Assembly: GCF_003008555.2 (NCBI RefSeq)
Contig: NZ_CP043621.1
Span: forward strand, 1 to 64,000
Direction of reading: 5' to 3'
Length of the DNA: 64,000 bases
From: Pukyongiella litopenaei
GTDB taxonomy: Bacteria; Pseudomonadota; Alphaproteobacteria; Rhodobacterales; Rhodobacteraceae
Positions within the stretch are counted from its first letter, which is position 1; each line of letters starts with the position of its first letter. Under the pieces are notes generated by a model. It was not told where the DNA came from and did not search any database. It was given only the letters and a program-made list of their open reading frames with translations. Shown piece after piece: positions 1-7,746 of the stretch. The position numbers were made by a program, and so were the translations under genes.

Positions 1-1
1 C

Positions 2-796
2 GGCCGTGTCCGGTATATCGAGATGCCGCCTTTGCAGCTTCCCGAGGTTGGGGCCGATCAATTGAATAGTCTCTGGCTGCGTGGTGGCTTTCCAGACAGT
101 TTCTTGGCTGCAAGCGATCAGGCCAGCATGGACTGGCGTCTGGATTTCATGCGCACATATCTGGAACGTGACATCCCTGCCCTCGGCCCGCGTATTCCAG
201 CCGCGACCTTGCGGCGCTTCTGGACCATGTTGGCGCATGTGCAAGGCGGCCTGTTGAATGCTGCTGCTCTTGCTGAAGGGCTTGGTGTTTCTGGCCAAAC
301 CATCGGCCGTTACCTCGACCTTCTCGTCGATCTTATGCTGGTGCGGCGGCTGCAGCCCTGGCACGAGAATGTCGGAAAGCGTCTGGTGAAATCGCCAAAG
401 GTCTATGTGAGGGACAGCGGGATGGTGCACGCCCTGTTGAGTATTGGTACGACCGAGGGCTTGCTCGGGCATCCCGTCGTCGGCGGCAGTTGGGAGGGGT
501 TCTGCATCGAGGCCCTTCTTGCCGCAGCACCTGCCGGTACGGAACCCTTCTTCTATCGCACCTCTGCCGGAGCTGAACTTGATATGGTTCTGCGTCTGCC
601 GGGTGGCGACATCTGGGCCATCGAGATCAAACGCACGACGACACCGAAGGTCACGCGCGGATTCCACACGGGTGCGGAAGATATCAAGGCCAACCGGAAG
701 CTGCTGATCTACGCTGGAGAGCATGACGTCCCCGTGGCCGAGGACGTTCGTGCAATGCCTCTCGAACACGGAATCGGTCAACTGAGAAAACTCTAG
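2..796 (+). CDS. DUF4143-containing AAA ATPase, C-terminal part
   Basis: The reading frame is open from the left window edge, so the start codon and the N-terminal AAA (AAA_14-type) domain probably lie outside. The visible part resembles the DUF4143 C-terminal region: a winged-helix-like segment (around LAEGLGVSGQTIGRYLDLL) followed by a PD-(D/E)xK-like core with GAELDMVL and AIEIKR spaced as in that fold. Such proteins are common, poorly characterised ATPases often found on mobile DNA. It reads toward repA but is separated from it by about 850 bp, so it is probably not part of the replication operon. Family call good, role unknown. Confidence 0.75.
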   Translation, partial: GRVRYIEMPPLQLPEVGADQLNSLWLRGGFPDSFLAASDQASMDWRLDFMRTYLERDIPALGPRIPAATLRRFWTMLAHVQGGLLNAAALAEGLGVSGQTIGRYLDLLVDLMLVRRLQPWHENVGKRLVKSPKVYVRDSGMVHALLSIGTTEGLLGHPVVGGSWEGFCIEALLAAAPAGTEPFFYRTSAGAELDMVLRLPGGDIWAIEIKRTTTPKVTRGFHTGAEDIKANRKLLIYAGEHDVPVAEDVRAMPLEHGIGQLRKL

Positions 797-1466
797 TGCG
801 GCGCAGGTTCTTCCCGTTCGACGCATGCCTATGATGTATTGGATTTAGACCAAGAGTTGAATCTCAACGGCTTCCGCAAGTTTGGAGGATCTCGCGAACG
901 AATGGGAGGTGCTCGTGGGCGCCGACTTTCGCCCTCCGCATGCCTCCCGAAGTGGCCAGGTAGCATGAACACAGGTCGCAGCGGTCGTCACATCATAGTA
1001 GGTTGTCGCCAATCTTCCTCCCCTCCCCTCCCCTGCGGCGCGTCGCCTTCAGCGTGGTCGGGCTTTGGCCAGCTGCGCAACTGCCGTTTGGGCTGCACCA
1101 GTTTCACGAGTGTCGATATCGAAACCCGCCAAATGCGTCGGCTCCATCTCTACCCTGACCTCCGACCTCGGGACCCCCGTTCAACTCATCGCGAGTTCGA
1201 ACCCGATGGCCCCCAACGCACCGCGTCCCCGCCCGCTCCCCGCGCGGCAAGTTGGTTGAGTGCGGCGACATCTGGAAAAAAGCAGAACAAGGAGACCGGT
1301 GTCGACTTCTACACGCTGACCTTCCGCGTGCACGGTTTCGGCGTTAACCTCGCCAAGGTCGCGAACAGGACGGCCTGTCCGCGGTCGTCTCCTAGGGGAG
1401 CGAAAGTCGTCGCCTAAGCCATAGGTAGGACCGCTCGGGCGGTCAGGCCACATACACGAACGACAT

Positions 1467-1484
1467 TTTTGCACGCGTGCAAAA
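1467..1484. promoter_or_regulatory. parS: candidate parS centromere site 1
   Basis: Perfect 18-bp palindrome TTTTGCACGCGTGCAAAA about 160 bp upstream of the repA start. Its 16-bp core recurs inside repB (3763-3778). RepB proteins of repABC plasmids bind short palindromic parS sites located in or near the operon, so this is the best candidate for the partition site. The assignment rests on symmetry, recurrence and location only. Confidence 0.65.
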
Positions 1485-1559
1485 TCACGAAGTTCTGCGG
1501 TTTGCCACTCGATTTCCCTCGCAGGGCGGCCCATATTGTGCGTCGAAAATCATGTAGGC

Positions 1560-1574
1560 GTACAATATCTGTAC
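1560..1574. promoter_or_regulatory. inverted repeat in repA promoter region, possible RepA operator
   Basis: GTACA-ATATC-TGTAC lies 70-84 bp upstream of the chosen repA ATG. RepA/RepB complexes autoregulate repABC operons by binding the promoter region, and a short dyad in this position fits. A possible -10 (TACAAT, 1561-1566) overlaps it, but no good -35 is seen. Confidence 0.4.
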
Positions 1575-1643
1575 ATTTCTTCAAAAACCGTGCTATTTAC
1601 ATCTGGAAGCGATTCCGAGAGAGAATCGAAAGAGAGCGGTGAC

Positions 1644-2999
1644 ATGAGCGGCAGTATAGAACAGTTTCTTCAAGATCTCGAACGAGGCCTTGGGCGGACT
1701 ATGGTCTCGGTCAACAAAGAGTTGACGATGCGAGAGCGTATCAAGCGCTCTTGGTCGATGCGCCAATGTGCGCGGTTTCTGGATATCAGCCATCAGCATC
1801 TGACAAAGTTCGCCAAGGACAACGAGGATTTTCCAGCAGGCAAGCATGTCGGGCGAGAGCGTGTGTTCACGCTTGCTGAATTGATGCACATCCGGGCCTT
1901 GATGGCCGCGTCTGCCAAACGGCCGGAACACTTCCTCGCGTGGCGAAAGCCTAATGATCCATTGCCCGTCATTTCCTTTGCAAGCCAGAAAGGTGGTACG
2001 GCAAAGTCACTAAGTGCTGCGCATTTCGCGCAGTATCTGAGTTTGCACTACGGTATGCGCGTAGGCGTCATGGATGCTGATCCGCAAAGCACTATCACGC
2101 TCTACTTCGTGGGTGGTGAAGAAATGCCCACATTGCCGGACGATGAAACGCCGACGATGGTGGATTTCGCAGGGCTCTTTCAAACCGACGAATCTATCCC
2201 CTATACCGATTACGATGCGGAAACGCTCGACGGGTTCTTCAAGCGCACTTCCTGGCCGGGCGTGAGGTTGGTGCCAGCCCATGGCGAAACCTCTGAAGGC
2301 GAGATTCAGATCGCCAGACTGCTACGTATAGGTACACCAGAGAAGCGGTTTTACAGATTCCTCAGAGACTCCATTGACCGCTGGAAGGATGGGCATCCCT
2401 CCGTCACCCGCCCGAATGAACTGGTAAGCGATGGACGGGTAGACACGGAGAAGTTTGACCGCGCTCTGAATGAAACGTTGGACTGCATCATCATCGACTA
2501 TCAACCCGCGCTGACACTCTTCCAATTGAACAATGTCATGGCGTCCACGTCACTCATTATCCCGCAGACGATGAAGGGTTTCGACATTGCGACCTTGTCC
2601 ACTTTCGTAACCGGCCTGCTCACCATGCTGCGCCATATCTTTGCGACTGATCGCATCGATATGGGGGGGGCTGCGCATATGCTCTTACCCACCATTGTTC
2701 AGCGAACAAATGAGCAAGATCTAACACAGGTTGGCAATCTTCTGGAAAACTGCCCCGATGAGGTGTTGCCGGTTTTCTATCTCCGGTCTGATGCGATTTC
2801 GAACGCCTCGGACGTCTATCAGTCGGTCTATGAATACGATCCGGATACTCCTGGCAAGCGCAAGGGTATCAACCGGTTCATTGAGAATGCCGACGCAGTG
2901 AATGACGCCATCGTCTCACGCCTCTGGCCAGGGCTTGAGCGTGGATATGCGGACGAGTGGATGCAGAAATTCTACGATTTTGAGGAGGAAGCTGAATGA
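1644..2999 (+). CDS. repA: RepA, ParA-type partition ATPase
   Basis: Plasmid partition ATPase and operon repressor of the repABC system, 451 aa. A MerR-like helix-turn-helix sits near residues 38-85. The deviant Walker A KGGTAKS is at about residues 116-122, followed by GVMDADPQ (about 141-148) and DCIIIDYQPAL in the middle, the ParA/MinD pattern with a lysine early in the P-loop. I chose the ATG at 1644 (MSGSIEQF) because GAGAGCGG lies just upstream and because residues before it (from 1536) look non-coding. The stop overlaps the repB start (ATGA), implying translational coupling. Length and layout are typical for the family. Confidence 0.93.
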   Translation: MSGSIEQFLQDLERGLGRTMVSVNKELTMRERIKRSWSMRQCARFLDISHQHLTKFAKDNEDFPAGKHVGRERVFTLAELMHIRALMAASAKRPEHFLAWRKPNDPLPVISFASQKGGTAKSLSAAHFAQYLSLHYGMRVGVMDADPQSTITLYFVGGEEMPTLPDDETPTMVDFAGLFQTDESIPYTDYDAETLDGFFKRTSWPGVRLVPAHGETSEGEIQIARLLRIGTPEKRFYRFLRDSIDRWKDGHPSVTRPNELVSDGRVDTEKFDRALNETLDCIIIDYQPALTLFQLNNVMASTSLIIPQTMKGFDIATLSTFVTGLLTMLRHIFATDRIDMGGAAHMLLPTIVQRTNEQDLTQVGNLLENCPDEVLPVFYLRSDAISNASDVYQSVYEYDPDTPGKRKGINRFIENADAVNDAIVSRLWPGLERGYADEWMQKFYDFEEEAE

Positions 3000-4048
3000 A
3001 AAGAACGTTGAGCAGTTCGGTCCTCAAGAAAAAGGCTGCACATCCAGGTGAAGATGCGCCTGCGGTTTCTGACACGGAAGCGACAGAAACCAATACCGAG
3101 AGTGAAGCGAAACTTGTGGGTGGGGTCAAGCCGAGATTGGGTGGCTCTGGCAGCGCTTGGAAAGCGGGCGCTTTGTCAGATGCGAGCCAGATTCTCCAGG
3201 TCGAACGTGCTCAAGTTGTGGAGTGGATCCTGACAGGCCGTCATGAACTGCAGATCGATCCATCTCAAATTGTCGATGTGATCGGTTCGGATCGACGTGA
3301 AGATTGGCGTGACCAGGAGGCATACGAGAACCTCAAAGCGAGCATCGAGAAAAATGGCCAGGATACACCTATCCATGTTCGGCCAGCAGACCCGAATTGG
3401 CGCCCGGACGAGCGCCAGCCGGAAAATGTGGAAGGGGTCGTCTTCCATCTGATCGTTGGGCGCCGGCGCCATGCGATCCTTGAGGCTTTGGGTCTGCCGG
3501 TACGTGCCATTCTCGTTCCACAGGCGCACCGCGGTTCCCGTGAAGAGCAGTTCGAGATGCTGTTCATGCGGTTTCGAGAGAACGAAGAACGTGAGAACTT
3601 GAGCGCGTTTGAGCGTTTGGTGTCTATCGGAGAAATGTTTGAGCGGCTTCAGGACGCAACTCCGGATGAAAAGCTGACAGCGACCGAGTTCGCAAAACGC
3701 GTGGGTGTTCACAACAGTGCAGTATCTCGTGGCCGCGCGATTTACGCGGCCAAGGACGAGATTTTGCACGCGTGCAAAGATGTCTACGAGCTCAGTCATC
3801 GTGACCTCGAAAGGGTCCTCAACGATCTTTCTGGCAAGCCGCCAAAGACTGCTCAGAAAAATCAGAAAAAGCCATCGGGACCCAAGAAGCTCACCGTACA
3901 GCGGAAAATAGGTTCCCGAAAACTGAGCGTTACAGGGCAGGGAGGCAAGCTCTCTGTCGCGGCATCAGGGCTCACATTGGATGAGGATTTTCTCAACGGA
4001 TTGAGTGACGTCATCGCCGAATATCTGGAAAAACACGGATCGAAGTAA
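2996..4048 (+). CDS. repB: RepB, ParB-type partition protein
   Basis: Centromere-binding partner of RepA, 350 aa, starting in a 4-bp overlap with repA. The ParB nuclease-like domain shows HLIVGRRRHAIL (residues 151-162) and RENEERENLSAFE (about 194-206), then a helix-turn-helix (about 228-250, EFAKRVGVHNSAVSRGRAIY). The C-terminus is the usual RepB dimerisation region. The gene itself contains a copy of the candidate parS palindrome at 3763-3778, at codons just after the helix-turn-helix. Together with RepA it should ensure stable segregation. Confidence 0.92.
   Translation: MKRTLSSSVLKKKAAHPGEDAPAVSDTEATETNTESEAKLVGGVKPRLGGSGSAWKAGALSDASQILQVERAQVVEWILTGRHELQIDPSQIVDVIGSDRREDWRDQEAYENLKASIEKNGQDTPIHVRPADPNWRPDERQPENVEGVVFHLIVGRRRHAILEALGLPVRAILVPQAHRGSREEQFEMLFMRFRENEERENLSAFERLVSIGEMFERLQDATPDEKLTATEFAKRVGVHNSAVSRGRAIYAAKDEILHACKDVYELSHRDLERVLNDLSGKPPKTAQKNQKKPSGPKKLTVQRKIGSRKLSVTGQGGKLSVAASGLTLDEDFLNGLSDVIAEYLEKHGSK
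3763..3778. promoter_or_regulatory. parS: candidate parS centromere site 2, inside repB
   Basis: TTTGCACGCGTGCAAA, identical to the core of the palindrome at 1467-1484. It lies within the repB coding sequence, so it must satisfy both a protein and a DNA-binding constraint. parS sites inside repABC operons are known, and this one would put RepB on its own gene. Confidence 0.6.
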
Positions 4049-4129
4049 GAGGCAGGAGCCGCGGAGACGGTCATCTTCGATCTAAAGCGAGGTAAGAAAC
4101 AGGAGCGAATATGCTTTGAGATAACGGCA

Positions 4130-4182
4130 AAAGAAAAGCCCCCAAGCTGAGGGCCTGAGAGCTAATCAAGATTAGTTTGGTC
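4130..4182 (-). ncRNA. repABC antisense RNA (ctRNA, incompatibility RNA)
   Basis: Counter-transcribed RNA in the repB-repC gap, the place where all repABC plasmids encode it. On the minus strand there is a near-consensus promoter: TTGACA (4212-4217), exactly 17 bp, TATCTT (4189-4194). About 50 nt downstream comes a GC hairpin (GCCC...GGGC, about 4139-4154) and a U-rich run (4129-4138), a factor-independent terminator. The RNA would base-pair with the repBC leader and repress RepC synthesis, setting copy number and incompatibility. Two small dyads (CTAATC/GATTAG at 4162-4175 and CTATC/GATAG at 4184-4195) probably shape the sense leader. The start point is inferred from the promoter. Confidence 0.8.
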
Positions 4183-4188
4183 GCTATC

Positions 4189-4217
4189 AAGATAGTTCTC
4201 CGGCGAATCACTGTCAA
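4189..4217 (-). promoter_or_regulatory. ctRNA promoter
   Basis: -35 TTGACA (4212-4217 on the minus strand), 17-bp spacer, -10 TATCTT (4189-4194). The strongest sigma70-like promoter noticed in the window, as expected for a constitutively made antisense RNA. Confidence 0.8.
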
Positions 4218-4282
4218 CAGAAACGCTCCTGAGCGAACGGGTTTCTTTTGCCTTCCATCAAGCAGAGGAGGCGAGAACTATC

Positions 4283-5572
4283 ATGAAACATACAGGTTGG
4301 CGCAAGCCGACACCGGGTCTTGGCGCAGCTGAACAGCTCGCTCAAGCCGGTGAACAGAAATCTATACCCAAAAATGATGCCTTCGTGGCCGTGAAACGTG
4401 TCGGCGCGCATATCGGGCTGAAGGCCAGCGATCTGATGCTGCTGGACACACTCGGGGCATTCACACAGCCCCAGGACTGGGAGGCGCGCCGGCGGCCGAT
4501 CGTTTGGGCCTCCAACGCCTATCTCATGGAGCAGACGGGCTTCTCGCTTTCGGCTTTAAAGCGCCATGCACGGCGCCTCGCGGAAGCTGGTGTCATTGCC
4601 TTCAAAGACAGTCCGAACGGTAAACGCTGGGGCAGACGGAACCCGGACGGCCACATTGTCGAGGCCTATGGCTTCGATCTCTCGCCGATGGCGGCCCGTG
4701 TCGAAGAGTTCACCGAGCTTTACGGACATATTCAGATCGAGCGCGCGCTCTGCCAGCGTCTAAAGCGTCAGATCACAGTGGCCCGCCGGATGATCCGTGC
4801 GCGTATCGAGGCGGCACTCCAGAGCGCTCTTCGAGGCGCCTGGGTGCGGTATCTGGAGATCTTCGACGGCCTACTGAGCCGTCTTCCGCGGGCCAATGCG
4901 GTCTCTGAAACGCTCGAACAGGTGCTAAGATGGTTCCAGGAGCTGCAGGAAAGAGTGGAAAGGGCGTATCTCAAGGCAGTTCGCGCGGATGATCCTGTGG
5001 AATACCCGATATCAAACGAAGGACAAGTCACTAAGAAGACTCAAAAATTGGACCCCAAGGAGGTCATTACTGAACCTCATATACTAATTACAAACCAACT
5101 AAATCCAGTAATTAGTAATCGCTCAGAAACTGAGCAAGCGGCAGGCGTAGCGCCCGAAAGACCGACCGTGGTGCCGGTTGAGAGGCCAGAACCGGAAGGG
5201 GAGGGGGCCGAGGTGCTAAAATCGGCCCGAGGCGTGGCTGTGGACGTGAGAACGGTTATGCAGGCCTGTCCAGAATTCGCGTTTTGGGCTCGGAACATGG
5301 GCGGATACTTGCGGGATTGGGGCGATCTCTATCGAATTGCCGGCGATCTCAAGAAGATCATCGGGATCTCCGACCATGCCTGGTTGGCAGCGCAGGAAGT
5401 CATGGGCAAACAGATGGCCGCGGCGGCGATGGCGCTGGTCTTTGACAAGCACGCCAAGGGCGAAGTCGCGTCGGCAGGCGGCTATCTGCGCGGCATGACG
5501 GAAAAAGCCAGGGCAGGGGAGCTGCATCTCGAGCGCAGTTTCTACGGCCGATTGAGCGGGCAGGCGGCGTGA
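4283..5572 (+). CDS. repC: RepC replication initiator
   Basis: Replication initiator of repABC plasmids, 429 aa, normal length. The N-terminal half carries the DNA-binding segment typical for RepC (TGWRKPTPGL at the start, later QTGFSLSALKRHARRLAEAGVIAF as a winged helix). An AGGAGG-type ribosome site lies 11-15 bp before ATG 4283. The origin of repABC plasmids is normally inside repC, so oriV is expected in this gene; an AT-rich stretch near 5035-5125 is a candidate. The upstream ctRNA region controls its translation. It ends 8 bp from the convergent integrase gene. Confidence 0.93.
   Translation: MKHTGWRKPTPGLGAAEQLAQAGEQKSIPKNDAFVAVKRVGAHIGLKASDLMLLDTLGAFTQPQDWEARRRPIVWASNAYLMEQTGFSLSALKRHARRLAEAGVIAFKDSPNGKRWGRRNPDGHIVEAYGFDLSPMAARVEEFTELYGHIQIERALCQRLKRQITVARRMIRARIEAALQSALRGAWVRYLEIFDGLLSRLPRANAVSETLEQVLRWFQELQERVERAYLKAVRADDPVEYPISNEGQVTKKTQKLDPKEVITEPHILITNQLNPVISNRSETEQAAGVAPERPTVVPVERPEPEGEGAEVLKSARGVAVDVRTVMQACPEFAFWARNMGGYLRDWGDLYRIAGDLKKIIGISDHAWLAAQEVMGKQMAAAAMALVFDKHAKGEVASAGGYLRGMTEKARAGELHLERSFYGRLSGQAA
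5035..5125. other. oriV: AT-rich segment within repC, possible oriV
   Basis: A locally AT-rich stretch in an otherwise GC-rich gene, corresponding to a linker region of RepC. In studied repABC replicons the origin maps to an AT-rich region inside repC. Position is inferred from composition and family knowledge only. Confidence 0.35.
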
Positions 5573-5580
5573 TGGGACGT

Positions 5581-6678
5581 CTACAGTCCTGCGGCTTTGG
5601 TCAGATTCACCCGGAACCGGTCGCGCCGGCGCTGGTAGCGGCGGGTCATCTCGGCCGAGGCGTGCCCGAGCTGTTTCTGGACGTAACGCTCATCGACTTC
5701 GGCCGAACTGGCGAGACCGGCGCGCAAGCTATGGCCGGAGAACAGCGCCAATCGTTCCTTCTCGGGCAACTCCGCACGGATGCCGCTCTTGAGTACGGTT
5801 TGCTTGATCAGCCGCGCGATGTGCTTGTCGGAGAGCCGAGCTTCCAATGCCTTCTTGCCGTCCCGCGAGGTGCGCACGAAGATGGGGCCGAAATCGATGC
5901 GGGCGAAGTGCAGCCATTGCCCAAGGGCGTGGACCGGGCAGGTCTGCTCACTGGAGCCGCGGCCGATCTCGACCTCGCGCCACCCCGTCTTGGCGTTGAG
6001 CGTGAGCAGGGCGCCACCGTCCAGGATCTCGATCCAGCCGCCGGAGTCCGGCGTGTCGTCCTTGCCGTGATCCAGGCCGACGATCTCGGAGCGGCGAAGC
6101 CCACCGGCATACCCCAGCAGCAGGATGGCCCGGTCGCGCAGTCCCCGCAGATCGTAGGGCAGGGTGGCCACCATCGCGAGGATGTCTTCCGGCAGGATCG
6201 CTTCCTTCTGCACCGGCGGGCGCGCGTGCTTGCGCTTGATCCCGGCCAGCACCGTGGCGATGTGCCGGTCCTTTCGATCCAGCGCGAACCCGCGTTGCGC
6301 GCAGGTCCAGGCGAGACCCGACAGGCGCCGCTCAATCGTACTGACCGAAAGGGCAGGGGATCCATTTGTCGGTGCGGCCAGGTCGGTGAGATAGAGCCCG
6401 ATCATCTCCGGTGACGGAGGCAGCGGTTCCGCACCCTTCATCCGACACCAGCGCGCGAAATGTGCCCAGTCCTTCGTATAGGCCTTGAGCGTGTTCTCCG
6501 AGGCCGCGGCGCGGGCATAGTCGCGAGCCGTGTCGACCAGGCGTTCGAGGCTGCCTGAGCCCGCGACGTGGGCGGGTAGGGAGATATCGTCGCTTTTGTC
6601 TTGATCTCTCTCGTCGACGCGAGCATCATCAAGCTCATCAGAGGGCGCTGACGTCGATTTCTCGGTCTCTGAGGGCAT
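5581..6678 (-). CDS. tyrosine recombinase/integrase next to repC
   Basis: Intact site-specific recombinase of 365 aa. An N-terminal SAM-like core-binding domain (about residues 45-150) precedes the catalytic domain, with R195 (GGLRRSE), H316-R319 (GHSLRAG), H339 (QLGHAS) and the nucleophile Y348 (MTRRYQRRR). The gene is tail to tail with repC, 8 bp apart. A lox-like inverted repeat 50 bp upstream of its start (6728-6760) is a plausible recombination site, so plasmid multimer resolution or integration of a plasmid module are the likely jobs. The N-terminal 40 residues are acidic and low in complexity. Confidence 0.9.
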   Translation of the reverse strand: MPSETEKSTSAPSDELDDARVDERDQDKSDDISLPAHVAGSGSLERLVDTARDYARAAASENTLKAYTKDWAHFARWCRMKGAEPLPPSPEMIGLYLTDLAAPTNGSPALSVSTIERRLSGLAWTCAQRGFALDRKDRHIATVLAGIKRKHARPPVQKEAILPEDILAMVATLPYDLRGLRDRAILLLGYAGGLRRSEIVGLDHGKDDTPDSGGWIEILDGGALLTLNAKTGWREVEIGRGSSEQTCPVHALGQWLHFARIDFGPIFVRTSRDGKKALEARLSDKHIARLIKQTVLKSGIRAELPEKERLALFSGHSLRAGLASSAEVDERYVQKQLGHASAEMTRRYQRRRDRFRVNLTKAAGL

Positions 6679-6727
6679 TTTCCAGTGAATCCGGCGATGA
6701 AATTGAACTGCTTCCCAGCCTATCTTT

Positions 6728-6760
6728 TCATGTCCGATAATGCAAACTTATTGGACATGA
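6728..6760. repeat. lox-like inverted repeat upstream of integrase
   Basis: Two 13-bp arms (TCATGTCCGATAA and TTATTGGACATGA, 12 of 13 complementary) around a 7-bp spacer TGCAAAC, directly upstream of the integrase start. This is the size and symmetry of a tyrosine-recombinase core site, where two recombinase monomers bind the arms and exchange strands in the spacer. It could alternatively be an operator for the integrase or for DUF1403. Confidence 0.5.
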
Positions 6761-6834
6761 CTCAAAGCTGTAAGGTGGGGCGGTTTTTACACTATATGGT
6801 AGGCAAAAGCGCCGTGGCAGGATAGTGTTGTGGC

Positions 6835-7614
6835 ATGACCTATCAGCCCACAGCTATCTCTGACGACTTGGACAGCCTACCCAAGCTACCCGCCTGGGTC
6901 ACCTCCGGACGCGCAGAAACCCTTGAAACTGTGGCCTTTCGGTCGGGAGCGGCGCTGACGGTGCTTGATCAACTTGTCTCGGGTCGGAGGCACGGTGTGC
7001 CGGTCAAACTGCTGGCCAACCGTTTGGCGCTGACCGCCGCGACGGCGACCTCGAAACTGGAAGGGCGGATGGCGCGGGAGGTGGACATTCGCGACGCGTA
7101 TCACCTGACGCCGCCCGGAGAGGCGCGCGGTCCGGATGGCGATCTGTTGGTGCTCTGGCGAGAGGCGGGTCGGATCCGCTTGACCGGACGCGATTGGCAG
7201 GCTGCGCTCGGCGGCCTTACCGGCCCGGACCCCGTGGCTGAAGCCGACAATTCGCTCAAGGCCGGCGTGGCTCGCGCCCGTACTCATGGACCATTGGCGG
7301 CATGTGTTTCAGTGATGCGCGCGGTTCTGGAGGTCGACGACCGGGCCGAGCGGATCGCCTGTCTGCTCTCCGATATCGTCCTGGCCCGCACGCTGGGTTG
7401 GCCTTCTCTTCTTCCGATCACGGCGCAGTATCTCACAAAAGCGATGTTGCGGGATCTGGTCGCGGAAGGGCAGGGGGCCGAGCTGGCGATTCAACGGCGC
7501 CTCCTCGAGTCTGTTGAAGACACAATCCGCGTTTTGCGTGACCTTGCAGTCCGCGCAGCAGCGCTCAATGAGATTGCCCCGAAGCTGCGGGTGTCATGGT
7601 CACGTAATTCGTGA
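6835..7614 (+). CDS. DUF1403 family protein
   Basis: 259 aa, recognised from overall pattern (TVAFRSGAALTVLDQLV, LLANRLALTAATATSKLEGR, IRDAYHLTPPGEARGPDGDLLVLWREA). DUF1403 proteins are found on alphaproteobacterial plasmids and genomic islands beside integrases; their function is not known. The sequence is helical, with a possible Fic/DUF-like helical domain at the start (KLEGRMAREVDIRDAYHLT) but no clear catalytic motif. It is divergent from the integrase, sharing the intergenic region with the inverted repeat. Its last codons abut the left end of the tni transposon, so the extreme C-terminus might have been altered by that insertion. Confidence 0.75.
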   Translation: MTYQPTAISDDLDSLPKLPAWVTSGRAETLETVAFRSGAALTVLDQLVSGRRHGVPVKLLANRLALTAATATSKLEGRMAREVDIRDAYHLTPPGEARGPDGDLLVLWREAGRIRLTGRDWQAALGGLTGPDPVAEADNSLKAGVARARTHGPLAACVSVMRAVLEVDDRAERIACLLSDIVLARTLGWPSLLPITAQYLTKAMLRDLVAEGQGAELAIQRRLLESVEDTIRVLRDLAVRAAALNEIAPKLRVSWSRNS

Positions 7615-7653
7615 GACTCACGGTTGATTTTCTCGTTTGTTTTCAGCGGCGAC

Positions 7654-7746
7654 TTGGTAAGGTTAACTTTAGGATGGTAAAGTTATTTATGAGATGGTAA
7701 CTTTAACCGTGAGACAGTTTCCACTGTGGATAACTTTAGATTGTGA
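7654..7746 (+). repeat. four repeated motifs at left end of tni module
   Basis: Motifs resembling TGGTAA-GTTAACTTTA start at 7654, 7674, 7694 and 7726 with about 20-32 bp spacing (cores TTGGTAAGGTTAACTTTA, ATGGTAAAGTTATTTATGA, ATGGTAACTTTAACCGTG, GTGGATAACTTTAGATT). Tn7- and Tn5053-family transposases bind several such sites at each end. The run is AT-rich against a GC-rich background. Confidence 0.55.

Larger units (their letters stand above)
797..1643. other. repA upstream non-coding region
   Basis: No convincing gene was found in these 847 bp; open frames here have arginine/proline-rich shadow compositions. The stretch holds an 18-bp perfect palindrome at 1467-1484 (candidate parS) and a GTACA-N5-TGTAC inverted repeat at 1560-1574 (candidate RepA operator overlapping a promoter), and is therefore probably the control region of the repABC operon. 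Confidence 0.6.

Noticed and set aside
839-1417. 192-codon open frame upstream of repA
   Set aside because: Arg/Pro/Ser-rich with no recognisable pattern and no ribosome site; looks like a frame in non-coding GC-rich DNA.
5569-6414. 281-codon plus-strand frame after repC
   Set aside because: It lies antisense to the well-supported tyrosine recombinase gene and its composition is that of a shadow frame.
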